Below, piece after piece: positions 39,496-47,735 of a stretch of 64,000 nucleotides of DNA. Each line of letters starts with the position of its first letter. Position 1 is the first letter of the stretch. The position numbers and the translations under genes were made by a program. A model generated the notes under the pieces. It searched no databases. It saw nothing but the letters and a program-made list of their open reading frames with translations, and was not told where the DNA came from. Origin of the DNA: Pseudoflavonifractor phocaeensis (GTDB lineage: Bacteria; Bacillota; Clostridia; Oscillospirales; Oscillospiraceae); NCBI RefSeq assembly GCF_021531815.1, contig NZ_JADYUM010000002.1, positions 124,001 to 188,000 on the forward strand, in the 5' to 3' direction.

Positions 39496-40635
39496 TTAGA
39501 ATTTTCCAATGGTGTTGTTGGCAACCACAATGCGCTGCACCTCGTTGGTGCCCTCAAAGATCTGGAAGATCTTAGCGTCGCGGAGCAGCTTTTCCACCGG
39601 GTACTCCCGGCTGTAACCGTAACCGCCGAACATCTGGATGGCCTCGGAGGCCACCTCCATGGCGATATCGGAAGCATAGCACTTAGCGATGGCGGACTCC
39701 TTGGAGCAGGGCAGGCCCTGATCCATCAGAGTCAGGACGTGGGCCACCATCTGACGGGCGGTCTCAATCTTGATGGCCATGTCGGCCACCTTGAACTGGA
39801 GGGCCTGGTTCTTCAGAATGGGCTTGCCGAACTGGACACGCTCCTTGCCGTAGGCAATGGCCTCTTCCATGGCCCGCTGGGCGATGCCGGTGGCGATGCA
39901 GCCCATCCAGGCACGGGCCTGGTCCAGAGTCTTCATGGCGATGGTGAAGCCCTGCCCCTCAGCGCCCAGCAGATTGGAGGCAGGAATACGGCAGTCGTCC
40001 AGCACCACGTCGCAGGTGTTGGAGGTGCGGATACCCATCTTGTCCTCCTCGTGGCCGGTGGAGAGACCGGGGGTGCCGGCCTCGATGAAGAACATGGACA
40101 TGCCCTTCACGCCGGCGGACTTGTCGGTCATGGCGGTAACGCAGTAGAAGGAGGCCACGCCGCCGTTGGTAATGAAGCACTTGCGGCCGTTGAGGATGTA
40201 GCTGTCCCCGTCCTTCACAGCGGTGGTCTTGCCGGCGCTGGCGTCAGAGCCAGCCCCGGGCTCGGTGAGGCAGAAGGCGCCGAAGCCGCCGTCCATGATC
40301 AGCTGGCAGGCGCGCTTCTTCTGGGCCTCGTTGCCGGCGATGAGCACCGGCTTCATGCCCAGGCCGCTGGCGGAGATGGTGGTGGCAAAGCCGGCGTCGG
40401 CCTTGGCCATCTCCTCAAACAGGGCGGCCACATCCACCCGGCTCAGACCGGGGCCGCCGTACTCCTCGGGGACCTCCAGGGTCTGCAGCTGCATCTCGAT
40501 GGCCTGGTCGTAGATCTCCTTGGGCCACTCGCCGCTGCGGTCAAACTCCTTGCAGGGCTCCTTGACCTCGTTTTCACAAAAATCCTTCACATCGCCCAGC
40601 AGATCCTGGGCAGCCTCTGAAATCAAATAGGACAT
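39496..40635 (-). CDS. acyl-CoA dehydrogenase, short-chain (butyryl/acryloyl-CoA type)
   Basis: 379 aa. FAD-dependent enoyl-CoA reductase/acyl-CoA dehydrogenase. Seen: CLTEPGAGSDASAG and FITNGG in the substrate/flavin region, MFGGYGYSREYPVEKLLRDAK, and the catalytic Glu in IFEGTNEVQR near the C-terminus. Its place between a lactate dehydrogenase and EtfBA suggests acryloyl-CoA or crotonyl-CoA as electron acceptor, i.e. lactate oxidation coupled to propionate or butyrate formation (inferred). Confidence 0.93.
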   Translation of the reverse strand: MSYLISEAAQDLLGDVKDFCENEVKEPCKEFDRSGEWPKEIYDQAIEMQLQTLEVPEEYGGPGLSRVDVAALFEEMAKADAGFATTISASGLGMKPVLIAGNEAQKKRACQLIMDGGFGAFCLTEPGAGSDASAGKTTAVKDGDSYILNGRKCFITNGGVASFYCVTAMTDKSAGVKGMSMFFIEAGTPGLSTGHEEDKMGIRTSNTCDVVLDDCRIPASNLLGAEGQGFTIAMKTLDQARAWMGCIATGIAQRAMEEAIAYGKERVQFGKPILKNQALQFKVADMAIKIETARQMVAHVLTLMDQGLPCSKESAIAKCYASDIAMEVASEAIQMFGGYGYSREYPVEKLLRDAKIFQIFEGTNEVQRIVVANNTIGKF

Positions 40636-40676
40636 GAGTTTTTCCTCCGCTCGATTTTCTGTCTTTTCCAGTATGT

Positions 40677-42098
40677 TTACAGGGTGTAGCAGACCTTGCC
40701 GGGATTCAGGATCATGTTGGGGTCAAAGGTGTGCTTGATGCCCTCCATCAGGCGCATGTTCACCGGGCCCACCATCTCGGCCAGATACTCCATCTTGCCC
40801 CGGCCGATGCCGTGCTCGCCGGAGATGAGACCGCCCAGCTCAGTGGCCTTGCCGTAGGCCCGCTTCATGAAGGCGGCCACCTGGCGCTTGAACTCCTCCG
40901 GGTCCATATCGTTGGAGCAGTTGTAGATGTGCAGGTTGCCGTCGCCGGCGTGGCCGAAGCTCTTGACCTCGAAGTCGTAGTCTTTGGCGATCTCGTTGAT
41001 GAAGTTCACATAGTGGGCGATCTCGTTGACGGGCACCACCACGTCGCTCTCGTCCAGCAGCTTGGTGTTGGCCTCAATGGCCTCCAGGAAGGTGGAACGG
41101 GCGGCCCAGGCGTCCTTCTTCAGCTGGGGAGTGTCGGCTACCAGGATGTCCAGAGCGCCGGCCTCCAGCAGGACCTCGGAGGCCTGCTCGATCATCTCGT
41201 CCAGCTGCTCCTCGCTGTCCCCGTCGAAGGTGATGAGCAGGTAGGCGTTCACGTCGCTGCCCTCAAAGGTCTGAGGGAAGGTGCTCTTGCCCAGGTAGGA
41301 CTCGCTGAGGCGGACGATCTCCCGCTCCATGAACTCCAGGGCCTGGGGGTGGAGGTTGGCCTTCATCATCTTGGGCACGGTGGCGATGCAGTCCTCCAGG
41401 TTCTCATAGAGGGCCACCAGGCTGATGACAGCCTTGGGGGCGGGGATCAGCTTCAGGGTCAGCTCGGTGATGATGCCCAGAGTGCCCTCAGAGCCGATCA
41501 TCAGGTTGAGCAGGGAGTAGCCGGAGCTGGTCTTGGACACGCTGGCGCCCATGTTTACGATCTCGCCGGTGGGCAGTACCACGGTCATGGCCCGCACGTA
41601 GTCCCGGGTGGTGCCGTACTTGACCGCCCGCATGCCGCCGGCGTTGGTGGACACGTTGCCGCCCAGGGTGGCGAACTTCTCACCGGGATCGGGGGGATAG
41701 AGGAAGCCCTTCTTGGCTGCGTCCTCGGCCAGGTCGTTGAGGAGCACGCCGGCCTGGACCCGGACCACCATGTTATCGGTGTCATAGGAGAGAATCTTGT
41801 TCATCTTGGTGATGGACAGCACCACACCGCCGCAGACGGGGACAGCGCCGCCGGTCAGACCGGTGCCGGCGCCGCGGGGAGTGACGGGGACGTGATGCTC
41901 GTTGCACAGCTTCATCACTGCGGCCACCTCTTCGGTGGAGACAGCCTCCACCACCACCTCGGGCATGGCCTTGCCGTAGATGGGCATCTCGTCGTGGGAG
42001 AAGTCGTCGTTGATGTCCCCGTCCACGCTGACCCGGCCGGGCACCGCAGCCTGCAGCGCCTGGATCAGTTCGGGGGTCACTTTTTCATACTGACTCAT
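40677..42098 (-). CDS. FAD-linked lactate dehydrogenase (GlcD/LctD type)
   Basis: 473 aa. FAD-binding type 4 domain with PRGAGTGLTGGAVPV and GGNVSTNAGGMRAVKYG; C-terminal FAD-oxidase domain with GHAGDGNLHIY and the catalytic-site SGEHGIGRGKMEYL. Matches GlcD-family D-2-hydroxyacid oxidases, which with EtfAB form the electron-confurcating lactate dehydrogenase of acetogens (LctBCD). Operon with larA upstream and etfBA downstream makes lactate the likely substrate; glycolate is the alternative. Confidence 0.9.
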   Translation of the reverse strand: MSQYEKVTPELIQALQAAVPGRVSVDGDINDDFSHDEMPIYGKAMPEVVVEAVSTEEVAAVMKLCNEHHVPVTPRGAGTGLTGGAVPVCGGVVLSITKMNKILSYDTDNMVVRVQAGVLLNDLAEDAAKKGFLYPPDPGEKFATLGGNVSTNAGGMRAVKYGTTRDYVRAMTVVLPTGEIVNMGASVSKTSSGYSLLNLMIGSEGTLGIITELTLKLIPAPKAVISLVALYENLEDCIATVPKMMKANLHPQALEFMEREIVRLSESYLGKSTFPQTFEGSDVNAYLLITFDGDSEEQLDEMIEQASEVLLEAGALDILVADTPQLKKDAWAARSTFLEAIEANTKLLDESDVVVPVNEIAHYVNFINEIAKDYDFEVKSFGHAGDGNLHIYNCSNDMDPEEFKRQVAAFMKRAYGKATELGGLISGEHGIGRGKMEYLAEMVGPVNMRLMEGIKHTFDPNMILNPGKVCYTL

Positions 42099-42135
42099 AG
42101 CGGATTCCTCTTTTCTTTCCTTCTCATTAAGTAAT

Positions 42136-43419
42136 TTATTTCTTTACAATCACCGACACGCCGTCGGGGATTACCGTGATGGGGCTGTCCGCCCGGCCCA
42201 GCAGCCGGTCGGCCAGGTCGATGGCCGCCGAAAGATCGGGGGCCCAGTGCATGTGCATGGCCTCCACCATCTCCCGGGGGGCCTGGGTGACCATGATCAC
42301 CGGTTGCTTTAAGAGAATACGGCAGAGAATCTGAGCTTCCCACTGGTCGGGAATGGTGCGGTCGCTGGGGGTGGCCAGGAAGGAGGCCATGATTTTTTCC
42401 TCGTCGGGTTCCTGAGCGAAGGTGTCGTAGAACGACTGGCCGCCGTGTCCGTCGCTGCAGGCGGAGACCATAATGATCACGCCCCCGGGGGCGCAGGTGG
42501 CCTCGGCAGCGGTCATTCCCTTCACCGATTGGTAGATGTTCTGGTCCAGGGGATAGCCGCCGTTGGTGGAGATGACAATGGGGGCGGGGACAGCTGAGAC
42601 ACCGGAGAGCTGCTCTACAAAAGCGCAGCCAGCCCGGTGGGCCTCATTGAAGTGGCCGGCGAAAGCGGCAATCACTTCTTTTTTCTCGTCAATGACTACA
42701 TTGCAGATGAAAGCCAGCTTGGCCTGCTGGGCGGCGTAGATCATATCCCGGTGAATGGGGTTGCCGTCCAGGATGCCGGTGCGGGCAAAGGGGCTGTCAA
42801 TGAAAGTGGAGCAGTGATTGGCCAGTACGGTGGTCCGGCTGGCGACTCCGGGGAGCACACTCTTGCGCCCGCCGGAGAAACCGGCAAAGAAGTGGGGCTC
42901 AATGAAGCCCTCAGCCACCAGCAGGTCCGCCTGGGCGGCCAGCTTGTTGATGAGCAGCTTGCCTCCGGAGGGCAGGGTGCCCAGAGATACCATGTCCTCA
43001 TCCTTGCCGCTGAGATGGACGGCAAAGTGCAGGCCGGACCGGAGGAAAAGCTCCTGGCCGTATTTGTCCAGCATCTCTTCCCGGGTGGTGGGGCGGTGGA
43101 AGCCGGTGGCCACCAGCACGGTGATCTCTGCAGAAGGGGAACCGGCCCGGATCTCATCTACCAACTGGGGCAAAATAACCTTGCTGGGGACCGGGCGGGT
43201 GTGATCGCTGCTGATAATGACAACCTGATGCTTGCCTTTGGCCAATTCCCGGAGCGGGGGCGTGCCGATGGGGTTCTCCAGAGCCTGCCTCACCAGCTGA
43301 GCCTGGTCGGCCTGAGGCCGATAGCTCTGTGCGCCGGAGCGGAGGACCGCCGCCAGGCGCTGGTCCGGGATCTGAGCCTCAACCCGGTCCCGTCCGTAAG
43401 GAAGGGAAATCGTCTGCAT
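42136..43419 (-). CDS. larA: nickel-pincer lactate racemase (LarA)
   Basis: 427 aa. Interconverts L- and D-lactate (or another 2-hydroxyacid) with a nickel-pincer nucleotide. Visible: SSDHTRPVP, the catalytic-His region ATGFHRPTT, and FAGFSGGRKSVLPG, whose Lys bears the cofactor in characterised LarA, followed by His in LANHCSTF. First gene of the lactate operon: it would let a stereospecific dehydrogenase use both isomers. The maturation genes larBCE are not in the window. Confidence 0.9.
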   Translation of the reverse strand: MQTISLPYGRDRVEAQIPDQRLAAVLRSGAQSYRPQADQAQLVRQALENPIGTPPLRELAKGKHQVVIISSDHTRPVPSKVILPQLVDEIRAGSPSAEITVLVATGFHRPTTREEMLDKYGQELFLRSGLHFAVHLSGKDEDMVSLGTLPSGGKLLINKLAAQADLLVAEGFIEPHFFAGFSGGRKSVLPGVASRTTVLANHCSTFIDSPFARTGILDGNPIHRDMIYAAQQAKLAFICNVVIDEKKEVIAAFAGHFNEAHRAGCAFVEQLSGVSAVPAPIVISTNGGYPLDQNIYQSVKGMTAAEATCAPGGVIIMVSACSDGHGGQSFYDTFAQEPDEEKIMASFLATPSDRTIPDQWEAQILCRILLKQPVIMVTQAPREMVEAMHMHWAPDLSAAIDLADRLLGRADSPITVIPDGVSVIVKK

Positions 43420-43461
43420 AGATGATAACCTCCTGTTTCAGTGGTTGACCTATTTCTTAAA

Positions 43462-43473
43462 TTGGTTCTACCA
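43462..43473. promoter_or_regulatory. LldR/FadR-type operator 1
   Basis: TTGGTTCTACCA, near-palindrome of the TTGGTnnTACCAA type bound by lactate-responsive GntR regulators, 43 bases upstream of larA and over its likely promoter. Confidence 0.65.
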
Positions 43474-43610
43474 TATAAAATAAAAAACGCGCAACAATAC
43501 AAGGAATTTTTAGAACATTTATATATTATTCCTGATACTTCTAGATGTCAAGGCGATAATTGGACAATATTACGAAAAAGTTTGCAATTATCGGCTTTTT
43601 TAAAAACGTG

Positions 43611-43622
43611 TTGGTCCTACCA
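43611..43622. promoter_or_regulatory. LldR/FadR-type operator 2
   Basis: TTGGTCCTACCA, same palindrome as operator 1 with one base changed, 149 bases away and just upstream of the regulator's promoter. A weaker half-match TTGGTCGCACC follows at 43634-43644. Confidence 0.65.
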
Positions 43623-43644
43623 GTTAGAATGAGTTGGTCGCACC

Positions 43645-43674
43645 TTTACAGTGGCCTTCTCCCTGTGCTATACT
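43645..43674 (+). promoter_or_regulatory. promoter of the GntR-type regulator
   Basis: TTTACA (43645-43650), 18-base spacer, TATACT (43669-43674), 37 bases before the start codon. Confidence 0.65.
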
Positions 43675-43710
43675 ATTTGCATGTACATCATGCCAAGGAG
43701 GAAGATTTCC

Positions 43711-44397
43711 ATGGCGGAACAGCCCAAATCCTATGAAAAAGTGCTCACCTATCTGGAGGATTCCTTGCGCAGCGGACAGCTGTCCCTGGGGGATCCCTTG
43801 CCTCCGGAGCGGGAGCTGGCCGAGCAGCTGGGCATCAGCCGCAACTCGGTGCGGGAGGCAGTTCGGCTGCTGGAGCATATGGGATTTATCGTCAGCAACC
43901 AAGGGGCCGGCAATTTTATCTGCTGCAACATCCAGCGCAATCTGCAGGACTCCTTTGACCTGCTGATGCTCCTGCAGCAGATCGACTACCGGAGGCTGGG
44001 GGAGCTGCGGGCGGGCCTGGAGCTGCAGGCCGCCCTGTTGGCCCTGGGGCGCATCACCGACGAGCAGGTCCGGGAGCTGTCCGGAATGGTGGAGGAGATG
44101 GCGTCCTGTTCCTCCAAGCGGGCCGCCCAACTGGATAAGCAGCTCCATGATACCATTGCCGCCATCTCAGGCAACGAGCTGATTATCCAGATTCACCGGG
44201 CCCTCTCCACCACTATCGACCGCTTCATCGCCGATATGCGCCGGCATATCCTGCGCAACTTCCAGACCGGCAACCAGCTGCAGTACGCCCACGAACAGAT
44301 TGTGGACGCTCTGGCCCGCCGGGATAAGGCCCAGCTGATTCTGGCCATCAACCACCACTTCAATGTGATCAGCGCCAATATGGAACAGAACCTGTGA
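43711..44397 (+). CDS. FadR-type GntR regulator of lactate utilisation (LldR/LctR-like)
   Basis: 228 aa. N-terminal winged helix with PPERELAEQLGISRNSVREAVRLLE (key part: LGISRNSVREA), then a FCD ligand domain of seven helices (RRLGELRAGLELQAA, metal-type residues D and H in LHDTIAAISGN and NHHFNVI). Start ATG 43711 has AAGGAGG upstream. Divergent from larA with two TTGG-n-CCA operators between, so probably a lactate-responsive repressor of the operon. Confidence 0.88.
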   Translation: MAEQPKSYEKVLTYLEDSLRSGQLSLGDPLPPERELAEQLGISRNSVREAVRLLEHMGFIVSNQGAGNFICCNIQRNLQDSFDLLMLLQQIDYRRLGELRAGLELQAALLALGRITDEQVRELSGMVEEMASCSSKRAAQLDKQLHDTIAAISGNELIIQIHRALSTTIDRFIADMRRHILRNFQTGNQLQYAHEQIVDALARRDKAQLILAINHHFNVISANMEQNL

Positions 44398-44519
44398 CAA
44401 GATGTTTATCATGCAGAAAAAGACGCTCCCTGACCTTTACCGGCGATTCATTCCGGCGGGAAAGGAAACGCCTTTTTTGTTTCCATAGGGCGTACGGGAG
44501 AAAAGGGCAAGAAAAGTAA

Positions 44520-44547
44520 TTGTTTTATCCCTCATATCCCGTATAAT
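44520..44547 (+). promoter_or_regulatory. promoter of the truncated XRE gene
   Basis: TTGTTT (44520-44525), 16-base spacer, TATAAT (44542-44547). Confidence 0.6.
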
Positions 44548-44600
44548 GGAGAAAACAGAGCCTAGAAGTTTTGGTTCTTGCATGGAGTGAGGAAAGCATC

Positions 44601-44762
44601 ATGGCCAGAGTATCCACCAAAGAAAACAAGACCATTTACCAGCTGACCCGGGAGAGTCTGAAACTGACCCGGGAGGACGCCAGTGAGCTGTTGGTGACCA
44701 TGTTTCCCGAGCGGATTGAGAAGATTGAAAATGAGCGCTCCATGCCCCATACCGTAAAATAG
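44601..44762 (+). pseudogene. XRE-family regulator, truncated after the first helices
   Basis: 53 codons: MARVSTKENKTIYQL, SLKLTREDASELL, PERIEKIENERSMPH. This is the conserved start of a Clostridial XRE-type protein that normally continues with a DEV-MA-KYKAP-LCNYYC segment. Here it breaks off after PHTVK, 3 bases from the end of an oppositely oriented DUF262 fragment. Confidence 0.6.
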
Positions 44763-44764
44763 AT

Positions 44765-44938
44765 TCAACCAAAGGGTTCCACACCCGAGTGACACGATTT
44801 GTCTGAGAGGAGGACCATATCTTCAATCATCCGAGCCCAAAGATCTTCTTTCCAAACATAGGATCGCTGGAAGAAGGGTACCTCTATAAGCGTGGAGTTA
44901 TTAAATATACTTGTGATAATTGCTTTATGTGCATCCAT
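44765..44938 (-). pseudogene. N-terminal remnant of a DUF262 protein
   Basis: 57 codons beginning MDAHKAIITSIFNNS with VPFFQRSYVWKEDLW, the DUF262 N-terminal signature. The DGQQR motif and everything after are missing. Its last codons meet the truncated XRE gene tail to tail, so one rearrangement cut both genes. Confidence 0.6.
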
Positions 44939-45206
44939 AGTGAAACTCCTTATAAAACACTTCTGTATAGACTGTCGGCCTATCAGCATAATACGACAGC
45001 CTTGTCTTTATGCTATCATGTAACTATTATGAAAGGTAACATGATAATCGACTGACATACGCCAAAAAGTGAGATATTTTGTCGTTAGGGATGGGTTAGG
45101 GATTTGGCGGTTTCAGCGGCTATCCTCGCTCATGCTCCCGCCGCTTTTCTGTCCCTGAAATCGCCGCTGAACCGCAATCGTCCAAGAGACAAAAATAGAA
45201 CAAAAA
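44939..45206. other. gene-free stretch before the tRNA cluster
   Basis: No gene supported. It contains an imperfect long-range inverted repeat (GCGGTTTCAGCGG near 45107 against CCGCTGAACCGC near 45165) of unknown role. Confidence 0.4.
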
Positions 45207-45244
45207 ACGCAGAAAAACCGCCATTTCAGGCGGTTTTTCTGCGT
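45207..45244 (-). terminator. terminator of the tRNA cluster
   Basis: 16-bp stem with a 6-base loop (arm ACGCAGAAAAACCGCC), directly beyond the 3' end of the last tRNA. Confidence 0.8.
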
Positions 45245-45248
45245 AAAA

Positions 45249-45323
45249 TGGCTGGGGTGGCTGGATTCGAACCAGCGAATGCCGGTGTCAGAGACCGGTG
45301 CCTTACCACTTGACGACACCCCA
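45249..45323 (-). tRNA. tRNA-Gln (CTG)
   Basis: 75 nt with CCA. Acceptor TGGGGTG/CACCCCA, anticodon loop CTCTGAC on CCGGT/ACCGG, T-loop GTTCGAATC. Confidence 0.95.
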
Positions 45324-45327
45324 ATAT

Positions 45328-45403
45328 TGGCAGGGGCAAAGCGAATCGAACACTTAACCTACGGTTTTGGAGACCGTTGCTCTACCAGTTGAGCTATACC
45401 CCC
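45328..45403 (-). tRNA. tRNA-Trp (CCA)
   Basis: 76 nt with CCA. Anticodon loop CTCCAAA on ACGGT/ACCGT; discriminator G as in bacterial tRNA-Trp. The acceptor has G-T pairs at its ends (GGGGGTA/TGCCCCT). Confidence 0.93.
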
Positions 45404-45406
45404 GTG

Positions 45407-45483
45407 TGGTGATGCCTGCGGGGCTCGAACCCGCAATTTCCAGCTTGAGAGGCTGGCGTCCTAACCAATTAGACGAAGGCACC
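45407..45483 (-). tRNA. tRNA-Glu (CTC)
   Basis: 77 nt with CCA. Acceptor GGTGCCT/AGGCATC, anticodon loop CTCTCAA on CCAGC/GCTGG. Confidence 0.94.
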
Positions 45484-45486
45484 GTT

Positions 45487-45563
45487 TGGAGATACGGGCC
45501 GGATTCGAACCGGCGAATAACAGCTTTGCAGGCTGTCCTCTTAAACCTCTTGAGTACCGTATC
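45487..45563 (-). tRNA. tRNA-Cys (GCA)
   Basis: 77 nt with CCA. Acceptor GATACGG/CCGTATC, anticodon loop CTGCAAA on ACAGC/GCTGT. Confidence 0.93.
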
Positions 45564-45566
45564 GTA

Positions 45567-45641
45567 TGGCTGGGATAGCTGGATTCGAACCAGCGTTGCT
45601 GGCGTCAAAGGCCAGAGCCTTAACCGCTTGGCTATATCCCA
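45567..45641 (-). tRNA. tRNA-Gln (TTG)
   Basis: 75 nt with CCA. Acceptor TGGGATA/TATCCCA, anticodon loop CTTTGAC on CTGGC/GCCAG. Confidence 0.95.
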
Positions 45642-45647
45642 AAATTG

Positions 45648-45715
45648 TGGAGATCCGCGCCGGGCTCGAACCGGTCATTGCAACCGTGAAAGGGTTGTGT
45701 CCTAACCATTTAGAC
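45648..45715 (-). pseudogene. tRNA-Glu (TTC) with its 5' acceptor strand missing
   Basis: The D arm (GTCTAAATGGTTAGGAC), anticodon arm (loop CTTTCAC on CAACC/GGTTG), T arm and 3' strand GCGGATC-T-CCA are intact. The 5' strand should be GATCCGC, but the bases there read ATAATAT and cannot pair. The change falls exactly at the border with the recQ fragment, so the gene has been cut by a rearrangement or insertion. Confidence 0.75.
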
Positions 45716-46246
45716 CATATTATAACCTCATACCACCGCCATACGACCATCGTGTTCTGTAATACCATCGCTGCCACGGAGAATGTTGAGAAAGAACTCA
45801 AGAAACTCTATCGCGGAGAGGTGATGGTCTATCACAGCCGAAACAAGAAGCAGGAACAGGATATGCTGTCCGGGAAAAAGCACATCATTGCCGCCACCAG
45901 TGCGTTGAGCATGGGGGTGGATATCCGGAACGTGGACCTGGTCATCCACTACAATATGCCCATGTCCCTGGCAGACTACTACCAGATGGCGGGACGAGCC
46001 GGTCGGGAAGGACAGCATGCCAGAAGCATTCTGCTTTATACTCCCGATGATTACACAGAAAATCACTGGCTGCTGAAGTGTATTGAAGAGAAAGGGGCAA
46101 GAAACCGTGCGCTGAGGCGGCTGGATGAGATGAAGGAGTTTTGTGAAGATGAGGAGCAGTGTATGGTCATCACGTTGCTCAATGCCCTTGGTGACTCCCA
46201 TGAGAATGCCTGCCGCTACTGCACCAACTGCCAGAAAGGAAGATAA
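45716..46246 (+). pseudogene. RecQ-like helicase, C-terminal half only
   Basis: About 170 codons starting in the helicase C domain: TTIVFCNTIAATENVE, VMVYHSRNK, AATSALSMGVDIRNVDLVIHYN and the RecQ motif VI YYQMAGRAGREG, then a zinc-type end CRYCTNC. Motifs I to III and the N-terminus are absent; the open frame upstream only crosses the tRNA genes in antisense. Ends 3 bases before the next gene. Confidence 0.7.
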
Positions 46247-46249
46247 GTG

Positions 46250-47311
46250 ATGTGTAAGATTGACATGGGGATCGACAGCTTTTCCTGTACATATAGTTTG
46301 ACTCCGAAGCAGAAGGACAGCATTCTGGGTGCGCTCAGGATACGGCCAAGGTTTCAGATCAGATGCAACGATTATTTTGATTGTACTTATGACTATGCCA
46401 GCGATTGCTTTGCCGGGCAGGGGATTAAACTGCGGGTCTCCCGGTACCGAGGTTCCATCTGGAGACTCACCGTCACGGTCCATCCGACGCTCCTGCTGGG
46501 AGACACCGACAGAAGTGCACTGTTCCGCCCTGACAAGGAGAACACCAAGGAAGTGATGAGCGGGGCAGACCTTTTTCTGAAGGAAATTTGCTGTCCCTGT
46601 AAACTGAAAAACATGAAACTATACCGGGTGGACATCACAATCAACCTGATTTTTGATACAGCAGCTGTGGTGGAGAGCTACCTGCGTATCCTGAAAAAGA
46701 GCCTGATCCTGCCTAGGTATTATGTGGAATATTTCAGAAAAGGCGAGGATAAAGCCAAAGACTACAAGGAGGCCAACAAGCATTCCTATAAGCAGGGCTG
46801 CAAGACTGCGTCCTTCTTTGCCTACGATAAGACGGCGCAGTTGGAGATGATCGACGCCTCACCAGCCTCTCTGGTGGGGAAACGGGTGCTGCGGCTGGAA
46901 GTTCAGCTGCGCCGGAAAGGCATGCGGAAATGGGTAAGTAAAGATCACATGGACAACAACGGCAAGGTTTTGAGGATGCTATATGAGAAGGCGGGAGAGA
47001 TCTTCAGCTGGTATCTCAAGCGGCTACAGCTCAAGGGGCAGCGCCATGTCCGCTACAAGGAAGCGAAGGAGATGATCGATGGCCTTCGGAGTAAAAAGAC
47101 ACGGGAACGGATGCTGTATCTGCTGCGCAAGGCAAGTGACCGGAAAAGCCTTTCTGCCGCCATTGAAGATCTGAAAGTGGAATTCGGACTGAAGTCCGGG
47201 CAGATCAACCGAGTCCTGAAAAAGTTTGACAAATTGGGCATCAGCCCCATCACGCTGACCAACGCGGACAGCGAAGAAAAACTTCCGGTGCTGGCAGGAT
47301 TTCTTAAATAA
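46250..47311 (+). CDS. putative replication-initiator-like protein of a mobile element
   Basis: 353 aa, not firmly recognised. The pattern of a compact N-terminal half with a DITINLIF strand, a YYVEYFRKGED segment and KTASFFAYDKTAQLE followed by VLRLEVQLRRKGM recalls gene II/X-type phage and plasmid replication proteins, whose catalytic Tyr would lie in or near YDK. Start ATG 46250 has AAGGAAG upstream and lies 3 bases after the recQ fragment, so the two were probably one transcription unit. Followed by two small HTH genes. Confidence 0.45.
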   Translation: MCKIDMGIDSFSCTYSLTPKQKDSILGALRIRPRFQIRCNDYFDCTYDYASDCFAGQGIKLRVSRYRGSIWRLTVTVHPTLLLGDTDRSALFRPDKENTKEVMSGADLFLKEICCPCKLKNMKLYRVDITINLIFDTAAVVESYLRILKKSLILPRYYVEYFRKGEDKAKDYKEANKHSYKQGCKTASFFAYDKTAQLEMIDASPASLVGKRVLRLEVQLRRKGMRKWVSKDHMDNNGKVLRMLYEKAGEIFSWYLKRLQLKGQRHVRYKEAKEMIDGLRSKKTRERMLYLLRKASDRKSLSAAIEDLKVEFGLKSGQINRVLKKFDKLGISPITLTNADSEEKLPVLAGFLK

Positions 47312-47471
47312 TCTCAATTTTCGTTCCTTTTTGCATCTAAAAAAGCACGGAATTGCTTTGAAATGAGCGTTTTTTAGTGAACGATAGGTAACATGAGTAT
47401 AAGGTGGCATACGCTGCAACCGACTACATACCCCTGCGGCGCATGTTTCCAAAATACGCGAAAGGACGCGA

Positions 47472-47735
47472 TTGAGTATGAAGTATATCGACTACAACAA
47501 CATGAAAGAATTCTACACGATTGAGGAGGTGTGTCGCCTGTTCGAGCTGGACAAGCAAACCCTTCGGCACTACTGCAAAAAGTATGGAATTGAGCCGCAG
47601 GAGGACCAATATGGTAACTGGGGCTTCCGGAAGGTTCTGGTCCGTAGGCTGCACAACCACATCTATCAGGAGCAGAAGGCCACAGGGCAGGGTACAGGAT
47701 ACCGTGATAGGAAGCGGAGTGACCCATGGGGATGA
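47472..47735 (+). CDS. small helix-turn-helix protein
   Basis: 87 aa. FYTIEEVCRLFELDKQTLRHYCKKYGIEP is a MerR/excisionase-type winged-helix start (key part: VCRLFELDKQTLRHYC). TTG 47472 has AAGGA at a good distance; ATG 47478 is the alternative start. The end overlaps the next small gene. Probably a control or excision factor of the element. Confidence 0.6.
   Translation: MSMKYIDYNNMKEFYTIEEVCRLFELDKQTLRHYCKKYGIEPQEDQYGNWGFRKVLVRRLHNHIYQEQKATGQGTGYRDRKRSDPWG

Noticed and set aside
45566-45720. Protein-coding N-terminus for the recQ fragment running over tRNA genes
   Set aside because: The residues are the antisense reading of tRNA-Gln and tRNA-Glu.
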